From positions 62,001 to 126,000 of the forward strand of contig JADJIS010000003.1 in NCBI GenBank assembly GCA_016706865.1: a DNA stretch of 64,000 nt. Direction: 5' to 3'. Each line of letters opens with the position of its first letter. Position 1 is the stretch's first letter. Position numbers and translations under genes: made by a program. Below, piece after piece: positions 8,974 to 16,923 of the stretch. Under the pieces are notes generated by a model that had not been told where the DNA came from, did no database searches, and saw nothing but the letters and a program-made list of their open reading frames with translations. This DNA comes from Bacteroidota bacterium. GTDB lineage: Bacteria; Bacteroidota; Bacteroidia; Chitinophagales; BACL12.

Positions 8974-9123
8974 GTCAGGAGTCATTAGTCAGGAGTCATT
9001 GGTCAATAGTCAATAGTCAATGGTCAATAGTCAGGAGTAAATGCATCCGGATAGGAGGATCAATCTCATTACTCCCGTCCGACCGGGTCGTCCGGGCGGG
9101 CATTACTCATTACTCATACATGA
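8974..9123. repeat. Composite intergenic repeat, copy 1 (heptamer array plus GC-rich hairpin)
   Basis: Ten 7-bp units at 8974-9043, variants of GTCAATA and GTCAGGA, are followed by a linker containing CATCCGG and then a 27-bp GC-rich imperfect palindrome at 9074-9100 (core GACCGGGTCG), flanked by ACTCATTACT-type heptamers. The same layout is found at 9472-9575 and 51631-51735. Confidence 0.8.
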
Positions 9124-9198
9124 TTCGTAATAAAAGCTCCAAACGAATCAATCTCACTACTCCCCACTCCCTATTCACTTTAATACCATCAATTTTTT

Positions 9199-9206
9199 TA
9201 TTTTTG
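9199..9206 (+). promoter_or_regulatory. Promoter -7 box for tRNA-Leu
   Basis: TATTTTTG fits the Bacteroidota consensus TAnnTTTG and ends 7 nt before the first base of the tRNA. No clear -33 TTTG is seen at the usual distance. Confidence 0.6.
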
Positions 9207-9213
9207 CATATAT

Positions 9214-9295
9214 ACCGGAATGGTGGAACTGGTAGACACGCACGTTTCAGAGGCGTGTGCCGCGAGGTATGCGGGTTCGAGTCCCGCTTCCGGTA
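9214..9295 (+). tRNA. tRNA-Leu (anticodon CAG)
   Basis: An 82-nt class II tRNA. Acceptor stem ACCGGAA/TTCCGGT with discriminator A, D arm GGTGGAACTGGTAGACAC, anticodon stem CACGT/GCGTG with loop TTCAGAG (anticodon CAG), a variable arm, and T arm GCGGG-TTCGAGT-CCCGC. The 3' CCA is not encoded (CGA follows the discriminator). It reads CUG codons. A -7 box precedes it and a terminator follows it, so it is an independent unit. Confidence 0.95.
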
Positions 9296-9306
9296 CGAAA
9301 TAAATG

Positions 9307-9333
9307 GTCTGTCTTTTTTTGACAGACTTTTTT
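9307..9333 (+). terminator. Rho-independent terminator after tRNA-Leu
   Basis: GTCTGTC (9307-9313) and GACAGAC (9321-9327) form a perfect 7-bp stem around a T7 loop, followed by six T residues. It starts 11 nt after the tRNA. Confidence 0.85.
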
Positions 9334-9722
9334 ATTTTAAATTTTTGATTTTCTTTGAAAGGAGTCGCGTTTCCGTGAATCGTCAATCGTGAATCGTGAG
9401 TCCGGGTGATGTGGTGTTTTCGGAGGATATACTATCAACTTTATAGGATCTATCTCACCACTCAGCAATTTGTCAATAGTCATTAGTAAGGAGTAAAACT
9501 ATTCGGCTGTCTGTAGGCAAACTCATTACTCCCGTCCGACCGGGTCGTCCGGGCGGGCATAACTCATTACTCATTTACGTTAATCGTCAATCGTGAGTCG
9601 TGAGTCCGATATAGGTTCCATCCAGAATTGGGATTTACATTTGAAACTAACAGCTCCATGCGGTCTGTCTCACCACCTGCCTGACGCTGACGCAGTCGGC
9701 AGGCAGGCTCCCCACTCACCAC
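9334..9722. repeat. Repeat-rich intergenic region with composite element copy 2
   Basis: No gene is seen. Four 7-bp CGTGAAT-type units lie at 9374-9401 and four related units at 9578-9605. Composite element copy 2 lies at 9472-9575, with GTCAATA-type heptamers and the 27-bp GC-rich palindrome at 9531-9557. A separate inverted repeat at 9676-9707 has arms CCTGCCTG and CAGGCAGG. ACTCACC-type heptamers run up to the stop codon of the E1 gene. Confidence 0.75.
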
Positions 9723-11801
9723 TCACCAACTAAGAAGCTCCTCCATCACCACTCCAACTTTTTCCGCACTCGGAAGCATGGCTTTTTCTAAGCCGGAGTT
9801 TAGTGGGACTGCGGGGAGATTTTTTGCTCCTAACATTTTTACTGGAGCATCGAGATATTTAAATAATTCGGAAGAAATTCTTCCCGCAATTGCCTGTGCA
9901 AAAGAATTCATGATAGGTTCTTCCGTAAGAACAAAACATTTATTGTGTCGTTTTACGGAAGTTTCAATTGCTTCCCAATCGTATGGTGATAATGTTCTAA
10001 GATCTAAAATTTCCACCTGACCAGGATATTTTTTACTCGCATTTAATGCCCAATGAACACCCATTCCATAGGTGACAACAACAATACTTTCTCCGTTATT
10101 TATTTTTTCTTCTGAGGCATGTTGAAATATGCGTGCCTTTCCTAAAGGAATAATATAATCATCGGAAGGTTGAATTGATTTTGCAGCAGCCGTTCCGGGA
10201 ACCTTGCTCCAATACAAACCTTTATGTTCAAACATCACAACAGGATTCGGATCATAAAAAGCACCCTTTAATAATCCTTTCATGTCGGCGGCATTGCTGG
10301 GGTAAACAACTTTTATTCCTTTTATAGCAGTAATGGAAGATTCGATGGAACCGGAATGATAAGGTCCTCCCGATCCATATGCACCAATTGGAATGCGAAT
10401 AACTGTTTGCACATTCCATTTTCCATTGGTGAGATAAAATGATTTTGATAATTCGGACACCAATTGATTTACGCCTGTCCATATATAATCGGCAAACTGA
10501 ATTTCCACCACCGGTTTTGCTCCGGCGGCGCTCATACCTAATGTAGAACCCACTAAATATGCTTCCTGAATTGCAGTATTAAAAACTCTGTGATCTCCAT
10601 GTTTAACAGCTAAAGTGGCAGCTTCCCTGAAAACTCCGCCCAATCTCTTTCCAACATCCTGCCCATATAACAATGCTTCCGGGTGTTTGGTCAAAATTTC
10701 ATCCATGGCAAACAAGGCAGCATCCACCATTATAACTTGCTCAGCACCAACGGGTTCGCGGGTTCCTTGTTCTTCCTGGATGGTTGACTCTGCAAACTCA
10801 AAAAGCTCCACGGTGGAGGGATCGGGGTCGGGGGAGGCAACTACTGCCGCAAAGGCATCTCTGGTCATCTTGTCGACCGTGGATTCTAATTGGAGCAATT
10901 CGTTACTGCTAAAACCCGCTGCCTGGAGTAAATTTCTCAATTTTGGCAATGGATCCCGGCTTTGATGCTCGTTCAGGTCTTCTTCCGAACGATACATTTC
11001 CATCCTCACTCCACTCGTATGATGCCCGAGTAAAGGAACTTTGGCATGAATCAAAATAGGTTTTCTGTTCACCCGAACATAACCTATAGCTTCTTTTACA
11101 CAGTTCCAGCATTCGGTAAAATCACTTCCATCCACCCTTACTCTTCTCAAACCTTTAAATCCGGCGGCATATTCGTAAGCATCCATGGTTCGGGCTTCTT
11201 CTTTGGATACAGAAATTCCCCAGTCATTATCCTGAACCAAATAAATAATAGGTAAACCTTTTAAAACAGCAAATTGCAATGCCTCTGCAACTTCACCTTC
11301 CGTCATGGCGCCATCGCCTATAGAGCAAACAACCAATGGATTTTCTTTGGAGGTATCCAACAAATTTTGTTGTTCAAGATATTGTATCCCTTGTGCCACG
11401 CCGGTTGTAGGAATTGCCTGCATGCCGGTTGCCGAGGAAGAATGTATCATTTGCGGATAATCTTTTCCTTTATAACTCGGATGACAATAATAATTGCGAC
11501 CACCACTGAAAGGATCATCTCTCTTTGCCATTAACTGTAACAGAATTTCTTCCGGTTTCCAGCCCATACCCATTAACATGGAGTCGTCACGATAGTATAA
11601 ACTCGCCCAATCGCATTTTTTTAACTGAAGTCCCATTGCGATCTGAATGGCCTCATGTCCCCTGGAATTGGCATGCACAAAGATGCAGGTTTGCCTGTTC
11701 TCATTGAATATCTCACTCATCACCTTACTCGTAAACATGATGCGGTAAGCTTCCAGGAGTATTTTTTTATCAACCAATTCGAGAGTTTCCTTTTGATTCA
11801 T
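9723..11801 (-). CDS. Fused alpha/beta E1 component of a 2-oxoacid dehydrogenase complex
   Basis: 692-residue thiamine-diphosphate enzyme in which the alpha and beta E1 subunits are one polypeptide. The alpha part (1 to about 330) has the ThDP/Mg motif GDGAMTEG at 162-169 with the downstream DNDWGIS; the beta part (about 345-692) has GQDVGKRLGGVFR, a transketolase pyrimidine-binding fold and a C-terminal transketolase domain. The fusion is common in Bacteroidota and is usually annotated as branched-chain 2-oxoacid or pyruvate dehydrogenase E1. The exact substrate cannot be set from the sequence; no E2 or E3 gene is nearby. Length is normal for fused forms. Confidence 0.9.
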   Translation of the reverse strand: MNQKETLELVDKKILLEAYRIMFTSKVMSEIFNENRQTCIFVHANSRGHEAIQIAMGLQLKKCDWASLYYRDDSMLMGMGWKPEEILLQLMAKRDDPFSGGRNYYCHPSYKGKDYPQMIHSSSATGMQAIPTTGVAQGIQYLEQQNLLDTSKENPLVVCSIGDGAMTEGEVAEALQFAVLKGLPIIYLVQDNDWGISVSKEEARTMDAYEYAAGFKGLRRVRVDGSDFTECWNCVKEAIGYVRVNRKPILIHAKVPLLGHHTSGVRMEMYRSEEDLNEHQSRDPLPKLRNLLQAAGFSSNELLQLESTVDKMTRDAFAAVVASPDPDPSTVELFEFAESTIQEEQGTREPVGAEQVIMVDAALFAMDEILTKHPEALLYGQDVGKRLGGVFREAATLAVKHGDHRVFNTAIQEAYLVGSTLGMSAAGAKPVVEIQFADYIWTGVNQLVSELSKSFYLTNGKWNVQTVIRIPIGAYGSGGPYHSGSIESSITAIKGIKVVYPSNAADMKGLLKGAFYDPNPVVMFEHKGLYWSKVPGTAAAKSIQPSDDYIIPLGKARIFQHASEEKINNGESIVVVTYGMGVHWALNASKKYPGQVEILDLRTLSPYDWEAIETSVKRHNKCFVLTEEPIMNSFAQAIAGRISSELFKYLDAPVKMLGAKNLPAVPLNSGLEKAMLPSAEKVGVVMEELLSW

Positions 11802-11834
11802 TGAGCGCTTTAAAATGGATCTTTAATTTTGCTG

Positions 11835-11842
11835 CAAAGCTA
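11835..11842 (-). promoter_or_regulatory. Promoter -7 box for the E1 gene
   Basis: On the minus strand the bases read TAGCTTTG, a perfect TAnnTTTG match, 33 nt before the E1 start codon. Confidence 0.5.
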
Positions 11843-11878
11843 TAAAGACTTTGAGTGCCCTTTTAGCGGATAATGCCC

Positions 11879-12487
11879 TTATTTGATATTTATTTCAAAT
11901 TTTTTCTCCTTTTCGAGAAATCCCACGAGTTTATCACCTGCATTTACCTTTCCAACTCCGGCCGGTGTGCCTGTAAAAAGAAGATCACCCTGTTGAAGGG
12001 TAAAATATTTGGAAATATATGAGATCATGTTGGGGATATTGTTGATCATCTGCATTGAGGAACCGGTTTGCACAATTTCTTCATTTTTCAACATGTGAAA
12101 ATTGATATCATCAGCGTGTTCCAGATTTTGGATGAGCGAAAATTCTCCAATAACAGCGGAGTTATCAAAGCCCTTGGCAATTTCCCATGGTAAACCTTTT
12201 TTCTTTTGTTCTGACTGCACATCGCGGGCGGTGAAGTCTATCCCAACAGTAACTGCATCTACATATTTTGATGCGAAATCTTCGGCAATATGTTTTCCGT
12301 TTTTACAAATGCGAAATACCAATTCACATTCATAATGTATATCATTGGAAAAATCAGGAATATAAAAATCTTTTCCTTTGAGTAATGCTGTGGGAGGTTT
12401 CATAAATACAACGGGAGCATCAGGAATTTCATTGTTTAATTCCTTTGCGTGTTCGGAATAATTACGGCCTATGCAGAATATTTTCAT
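11879..12487 (-). CDS. Fumarylacetoacetate hydrolase (FAH) family protein
   Basis: 202-residue FAH-fold metal-dependent enzyme; family members cleave acylpyruvates, hydrate or isomerise 2-oxo acids, or decarboxylate oxaloacetate. The family core is visible: the metal-binding glutamates of HYECELVF, then GIDFTARDVQSEQKKKG and LPWEIAKGFD, and TGTPAGVGKVNAGD near the C terminus. The frame extends upstream to a TTG, but the ATG at 12487 gives the usual MKIFCIGRNYSEHAKEL beginning and is preferred. Substrate is unknown. It lies divergent from the secreted hydrolase gene, and each has its own -7 box between them. Confidence 0.88.
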   Translation of the reverse strand: MKIFCIGRNYSEHAKELNNEIPDAPVVFMKPPTALLKGKDFYIPDFSNDIHYECELVFRICKNGKHIAEDFASKYVDAVTVGIDFTARDVQSEQKKKGLPWEIAKGFDNSAVIGEFSLIQNLEHADDINFHMLKNEEIVQTGSSMQMINNIPNMISYISKYFTLQQGDLLFTGTPAGVGKVNAGDKLVGFLEKEKKFEINIK

Positions 12488-12496
12488 AACAGGTGG

Positions 12497-12504
12497 CAAA
12501 GTTA
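12497..12504 (-). promoter_or_regulatory. Promoter -7 box for the FAH-family gene
   Basis: Minus strand TAACTTTG, a perfect TAnnTTTG match, ending only 9 nt before the ATG at 12487. This predicts a 5' leader of only a few nucleotides. Confidence 0.55.
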
Positions 12505-12559
12505 CGAAACGGGATATAGATTCATCTGTAACAGGAATGATTGATTTTTTAATTTCCCG

Positions 12560-12567
12560 TATCTTTG
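12560..12567 (+). promoter_or_regulatory. Promoter -7 box for the secreted alpha/beta hydrolase
   Basis: TATCTTTG matches TAnnTTTG, 21 nt before the ATG at 12589. A TTG lies 16 nt upstream of the box (12541-12543) and may serve as the -33 element. Confidence 0.55.
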
Positions 12568-12588
12568 AACCGGGATAATCTTATTGGT

Positions 12589-13467
12589 ATGAAGAAAATA
12601 TTTGGTTTATGTGTTTTGAGTTTCCTGATCATTGGAAATTGTTTTGCGCAACGTCAGGTTTCAGCGGGTAAAAATCTTGGCAATAATAAAGTGGGTGCAT
12701 TTGAACATGTGGAAGGTGCATTTATTGCTGTTAACGGAATAAATATGTATTACGAAGAATATGGTGAAGGTCCTGCATTATTAATGTTGCATGACAACGG
12801 AGGTTCAGTGGAATCGTTTAATAGTCAGATCAATTATTTTTCGAAAAAACACCGCGTAATCGTAGCTGATGGGAGAGGGCAGGGGAAAACAAATAATACT
12901 GCTGATAGCCTTACCTACGAATTACTTTTAGAGGATTATAATGCACTGCTCGAAAAATTGGAAGTAGACAGCGCTTACGTAATTGGTTTTGATGATGGGG
13001 CAATTGTTGGATTAATGCTTGCAATGCACTTTCCTGAAAAAGTTAAAATGCTTGCAATTTATGGGGCGCGATTAAATGCAGAACCTAACACTATAGTTGA
13101 TGCCTCTACTGACCTTGAAAAGGTATATAAACAAATGTATAGCGATTCGGTAAAGGCTGGTAAAAAGGAATACAAAGACGAATTACAATTAACAAATTTA
13201 GTATTACATCATCCTGAGATTGATGCGGATCTTTTAATAAATATTACAGCACCTGTTTTAGTAATGGGTGGCGACAGAGATATAATTCAATTGGAACACA
13301 CCGTGTTTTTATATAAACAATTGCCACATGCGCAATTATCGATATTTCCGGGTGCAACACATTATTTTATGAGTGAAACACCAATGTTATTTAATAATGC
13401 GGTATCGAAGTTTTTTTCAAAACCTTTTAATGATGTTGAGGTGGAGGATACCATTAAATTTAAGTAG
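12589..13467 (+). CDS. Secreted alpha/beta hydrolase with Asp at the nucleophile position
   Basis: 292 residues. A signal peptide (MKKIFGLCVLSFLIIGNCFA, cut before QRQ) fixes the ATG at 12589, although the frame opens at a TTG at 12565. The alpha/beta hydrolase fold shows oxyanion-region LHDNGG, VADGRGQGKT, a nucleophile elbow GFDDG (133-137), an acid residue in GGDRD and a histidine in GATHYF. In most relatives I remember, the elbow is GxSDG; here Asp135 replaces Ser, as in epoxide hydrolases and haloalkane dehalogenases. The protein is probably periplasmic; the substrate is unknown. Confidence 0.85.
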   Translation: MKKIFGLCVLSFLIIGNCFAQRQVSAGKNLGNNKVGAFEHVEGAFIAVNGINMYYEEYGEGPALLMLHDNGGSVESFNSQINYFSKKHRVIVADGRGQGKTNNTADSLTYELLLEDYNALLEKLEVDSAYVIGFDDGAIVGLMLAMHFPEKVKMLAIYGARLNAEPNTIVDASTDLEKVYKQMYSDSVKAGKKEYKDELQLTNLVLHHPEIDADLLINITAPVLVMGGDRDIIQLEHTVFLYKQLPHAQLSIFPGATHYFMSETPMLFNNAVSKFFSKPFNDVEVEDTIKFK

Positions 13468-13748
13468 ATTGGATATTAAGTGAGTCAAATTTATATTTTT
13501 GGAGTAACATATAATTCCAAAATAAATTTTATTCATTTTCATCTTTAAAATAAAAATTCGGCTCCGATTGATTTAACCCGATCCAAGCTCCATTAACCAT
13601 TATGGAGGAAAATAAAACTTTGACCTGTAGTTGAAATAAATTAATTCGGATTAAATTAACAGATTTATTTGGAAAGTGAATAATAGTGTTTAAAAATATT
13701 TAAATAAACCAAATAATTAAAATCAAGTCAATTAATTGTTAGGGTTTT

Positions 13749-14369
13749 TCAGTTGAATTTATTCATTGCCCTGTCCACACCTTCCATAACTATGGATAAA
13801 ACTGCTTCGGCACATTTTTTTGTAGTTTCTGATACTAATTGTTTTTCTTCAGCACTCCATTTTCCTAAAACAAAATCCACTTGTTTGCCTTTTCCGAAAT
13901 CATTCCCCACGCCAAAACGCAAACGCGTATATTGATTTGTTTGCAATAATTCGTTGATATTTTTTAATCCGTTATGTCCACCATCGTTACCATTTTTACG
14001 AATGCGTAATTTGCCAAGTGGAAGATTAATATCATCTGTAACAATGAGCAGATTTTCGAGTGGGATATTTTCTTTTTCCATCCAGTATTTTACAGCCTTG
14101 CCACTTAAATTCATATAGGTGGTGGGTTTTATAAGGAGGAAGGTTTTTCCTTTAAATTTAAATTCTGCAGCGTCAGCATATCTTTTAGAAGTGAATACAA
14201 CTTTTTTTTCTTCTGCGAGATATTCCAATACATCAAAACCAATGTTATGTCTTGTATTTTGATAATCAATACCGAAATTGCCTAAACCTGCAATTAAATA
14301 TTTCATCTCAAGTGCTTGTTGCTCTTTATTTGTTGATTTTCGTGGAAATAAAAAACGAAGCAATTTCAT
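13749..14369 (-). CDS. pth: Peptidyl-tRNA hydrolase
   Basis: 206 residues from the ATG at 14369. Pth recycles tRNA from drop-off peptidyl-tRNA. Catalytic features are LIAGLGNFGIDYQNTRHNIGF (Asn and His of the active site), TYMNLSGKAV, DDINLPLGKLRIR and GGHNGLKNI. The classical start is MKYLIAGLGN at 14306 (185 residues); the extra 21 residues (MKLLRFLFPRKSTNKEQQALE) resemble N-terminal extensions I recall in other Bacteroidota Pth proteins, so the longer form is proposed. The still longer open frame to 14516 runs antisense-free into rplY and is not used. An rplY terminator overlaps the 14369 start. Confidence 0.9.
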   Translation of the reverse strand: MKLLRFLFPRKSTNKEQQALEMKYLIAGLGNFGIDYQNTRHNIGFDVLEYLAEEKKVVFTSKRYADAAEFKFKGKTFLLIKPTTYMNLSGKAVKYWMEKENIPLENLLIVTDDINLPLGKLRIRKNGNDGGHNGLKNINELLQTNQYTRLRFGVGNDFGKGKQVDFVLGKWSAEEKQLVSETTKKCAEAVLSIVMEGVDRAMNKFN

Positions 14370-14397
14370 ATCTTTTAAAATTAGAAATTGCTTCGTT
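14354..14397 (-). terminator. Rho-independent terminator after rplY, overlapping the proposed pth start
   Basis: AACGAAGCAATTTC (14354-14367) and GAAATTGCTTCGTT (14384-14397) are perfect 14-bp arms around a 16-nt loop. On the minus strand the stem is followed by TTTTATTT. The promoter-distal arm and T run coincide with codons 1-7 of pth if it starts at 14369, so readthrough at this hairpin would control pth. Confidence 0.85.
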
Positions 14398-14412
14398 AAA
14401 AAAGTGATCAAA

Positions 14413-15069
14413 TTAATCTTTCTTCTCTTCTTTTGCAGCCTCAGGTGCAGCAGCAACGGCAGCAACAGGTGCAGCAGTTTTAGCGGCAGCATCAGCAGCA
14501 GCTGCAGCATCTGCAATTGCTTTAAGTGCGCGAGGAGAGATCACAGTTACAATCGGAATGCTTTTTGCACCGAGTACCTCAATATTTTTTATTTTGATAT
14601 CGCCCATTCTGATGGTATTACTAACATCAAGATCGGTAACATCAATAGATACACTGTCAACAAGATCTTTAGGAAAACCTTTGATGGTAACTTTTCTAAT
14701 TCGTTGAATAAGTTTACCACCACTTTTTACACCTACCGACTGACCTGATAATTTAACAGGTACAACAGATGTGATCTTTTTCTTTGCATTTAATTTCAAA
14801 AAATCGATATGGAGAATTTCATCCGTCACTTTGTGAAATTGAATTTCACGCATTAAAGTTTCGTACGTTGTTCCATCGATGTTAAGAATCACTTTATAAA
14901 CATTTGGAGTATATACCAAAGTTTTAAGTGCTGTTTTGGCTACTTCGAAATTTATATTTTCGCCATCACCATAGAGAATACATGGAACCATTTCGCCCGT
15001 GCGTGCATCTTTTGATGCTCTGCGGCCTACGTGATCTCTCAGTTTCCCTTTTAATTCAAATGTTTGCAT
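14413..15069 (-). CDS. rplY: Large ribosomal subunit protein bL25 (CTC/TL5 type)
   Basis: 218-residue bL25 of the long CTC form, which binds 5S rRNA. The N-terminal L25 beta-barrel (about 1-95) includes ELKGKLRDHVGRRASKDAR and the VPCILYG motif; the C-terminal TL5 domain (about 96-185) follows, then a low-complexity Ala-rich tail ending EEKKD. It lies upstream of pth on the same strand, the conserved rplY-pth order, and downstream of prs (57 nt gap). Confidence 0.95.
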   Translation of the reverse strand: MQTFELKGKLRDHVGRRASKDARTGEMVPCILYGDGENINFEVAKTALKTLVYTPNVYKVILNIDGTTYETLMREIQFHKVTDEILHIDFLKLNAKKKITSVVPVKLSGQSVGVKSGGKLIQRIRKVTIKGFPKDLVDSVSIDVTDLDVSNTIRMGDIKIKNIEVLGAKSIPIVTVISPRALKAIADAAAAADAAAKTAAPVAAVAAAPEAAKEEKKD

Positions 15070-15126
15070 TTTAATTGAATTTAATTTTAATTGTTTACTG
15101 AATTTATGAAATTAAAAAATCTTAAT

Positions 15127-16068
15127 TTAATTATTGATAAATAATGAACTGATACTTCTGTGTTCATGTGTGTTTCTGATTGCTCTTGCAAATAATTTTG
15201 CAGAGGAAACAACACGTATTTTTTCACTTTCGCGTTTCAATGGAATAGTATCTGTAACTACAATTTCTTCTAAGGATGAATTTTCAATTGTTTCATATGC
15301 TTTTCCGCTTAAAACAGGATGTGTGCAAAAAGCTCTAACTGTTTTAGCGCCTTTTTGTTTCATCAGATTTGCGGCATTTGCCAAAGTATTTCCGGTATCC
15401 ACAATATCATCGATCATGATCACATCTTTTCCTTCCACATCTCCTATCACGGTCATTTCTGCTATTTCGTTCGCTTTTTTTCGGTATTTATCACAGATCA
15501 CAAGTTCTGTATTAAAATGAACAGCATAACGGCGATTTCTTTTTGTGCTTCCAACATCCGGTGAAGCAAAAATCACATTACTTGTATCCAAATTTTCTTC
15601 AATATATGGAACATAAATAGCTGTTGAACTTAAGTGATCAACCGGAATGTCAAAAAATCCCTGGATCTGATCAGCGTGAAGGTCCATAGTAACTATTCGG
15701 TTTGCACCTGCAGCCGATAATAATTCCGCAACCAATTTTGCTCCGATGGAAACCCTCGGTTTATCTTTTCTGTCCTGACGTGCAAGTCCAAAATATGGTA
15801 TAACCGCTGTGATATAAGATGCGGAGGCCCTTTTAGCGGCATCTATCATCAACAAAAGCTCCATAAGGTTATCAGAAGGGAAAAAGGTGCTTTGAATAAA
15901 GAACACATAACTTCCTCTCACACTTTCAAGAATATTTGGCTGAAACTCGCCGTCGCTAAAGCGGTCGATGGCAATTTTACCTAATGGTTGCCCATAATAA
16001 TCTGCAACTTTTTCAGCCAGATAGCGGCTGGTAGTTCCTGAAAATAATTTTACATCATTGGTAACCAT
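15127..16068 (-). CDS. prs: Ribose-phosphate pyrophosphokinase
   Basis: 313-residue PRPP synthetase, making phosphoribosyl pyrophosphate from ribose 5-phosphate and ATP for purine, pyrimidine, histidine and NAD synthesis. Class I features: KLFSGTTSRYLAEK start, RFSDGEFQPNI, YFGLARQDRKD, divalent-cation motif MDLHADQIQGFF, and PRPP-binding loop DDIVDTGNTL. Length is normal. Order prs-rplY-pth on the minus strand suggests one operon. A -7 box lies 23 nt before the start. Confidence 0.96.
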   Translation of the reverse strand: MVTNDVKLFSGTTSRYLAEKVADYYGQPLGKIAIDRFSDGEFQPNILESVRGSYVFFIQSTFFPSDNLMELLLMIDAAKRASASYITAVIPYFGLARQDRKDKPRVSIGAKLVAELLSAAGANRIVTMDLHADQIQGFFDIPVDHLSSTAIYVPYIEENLDTSNVIFASPDVGSTKRNRRYAVHFNTELVICDKYRKKANEIAEMTVIGDVEGKDVIMIDDIVDTGNTLANAANLMKQKGAKTVRAFCTHPVLSGKAYETIENSSLEEIVVTDTIPLKRESEKIRVVSSAKLFARAIRNTHEHRSISSLFINN

Positions 16069-16091
16069 TGTGATTCAAAGATTTGAGGCGG

Positions 16092-16099
16092 CAAAGATA
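16092..16099 (-). promoter_or_regulatory. Promoter -7 box for prs
   Basis: Minus strand TATCTTTG, a perfect TAnnTTTG match, 23 nt before the prs start; presumed promoter of prs-rplY. Confidence 0.55.
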
Positions 16100-16130
16100 G
16101 CAAAACAGACCCTACTTTGGAAGTATTATC

Positions 16131-16919
16131 TCAAATCTGTGGAGAAATCAATGTCTGGAGGGTTTTAAAGTATTGAAATGCTTGCTGCATACGACTTCCA
16201 TACCAACTGAACATTTCCCCATCCACGCAGTAAACCCTCGTTTTTGTTAATATCTTTTGAAACTCCTGCTCATGATTTTCGTTAAAGGGATAAGGTTCTG
16301 AGGATAAAAACAGGAAATCGGGCGATTTTGCCAAAATTTGATCAAAATCGGTTTCAGGGTAACGTAAATCGGAGGAATAACAATTTTCGAATCCGGCTTC
16401 CTTTAACATGGCATTGATAAAAGTATCTCCTCCAATGGTTAAATACGGATCTTTCCAGATCAGATAAATGCAGGAACGAAGGGGAGTGAAAGACAATTCT
16501 GCTCGGCTTGAATTAATGGTATGGATCAAATTTTCCGCCTTATTACTTGTGTCAGTCATCAAACCAATTAGTCGTATCATTTCGAACGCAGAATCCAATG
16601 TATTTACATCACTCACAAAAACCGGAAATTCTTTTTTTAATTCTTCTATCTGGGCAAATTCGTTTTCTTCTTTATTAGCGATGATGAGATCTGGTTTTAA
16701 TTGTTTTATCTTTTCCAGATTAAGATTTTTTGTTCCGCCAATAATTTGTTTTGTTTTTTTGAGATGTTTGGGATGTATACAAAATTTGGTAATTCCGATT
16801 ATATTATTTTCAAGTCCCAGATCATATAATAATTCCGTTTGTGATGGGACCAAAGAAATTATTTTTTTTGGGGGAAATGGAATTTCGATAGAATTTAAAA
16901 TTTGATCAGAGAATTGCAT
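16131..16919 (-). CDS. BtuF-like helical-backbone substrate-binding protein
   Basis: 262-residue periplasmic-binding-protein fold of the cobalamin/iron-siderophore class (helical backbone metal receptor): KIISLVPSQTELLYDLGL, NNIIGITKFCIHP, IIGGTKNLNLEKIKQLKPDLIIANKEEN (read as separate conserved blocks) and a C-terminal TRVYCVDGEMFSWYGSRM segment. No signal peptide is visible, so either it is cytosolic or it needs another start. No permease or ATPase gene is adjacent. Cobalamin is the usual annotation for this type, but the ligand cannot be set here. The ORF6N gene ends 4 nt upstream, so both are probably cotranscribed. Confidence 0.78.
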   Translation of the reverse strand: MQFSDQILNSIEIPFPPKKIISLVPSQTELLYDLGLENNIIGITKFCIHPKHLKKTKQIIGGTKNLNLEKIKQLKPDLIIANKEENEFAQIEELKKEFPVFVSDVNTLDSAFEMIRLIGLMTDTSNKAENLIHTINSSRAELSFTPLRSCIYLIWKDPYLTIGGDTFINAMLKEAGFENCYSSDLRYPETDFDQILAKSPDFLFLSSEPYPFNENHEQEFQKILTKTRVYCVDGEMFSWYGSRMQQAFQYFKTLQTLISPQI

Positions 16920-16923
16920 GGTA

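Noticed and set aside
9120..9392. Open frame of 90 codons across the tRNA-Leu region
   Set aside because: It covers the tRNA, its promoter and its terminator, and the product has no protein-like features.
14370..14516. N-terminal extension of Pth by about 49 Leu-rich residues
   Set aside because: It is an out-of-frame reading of the 3' end of rplY (Ala-rich tail) and of the terminator; Pth starts are available at 14369 and 14306.
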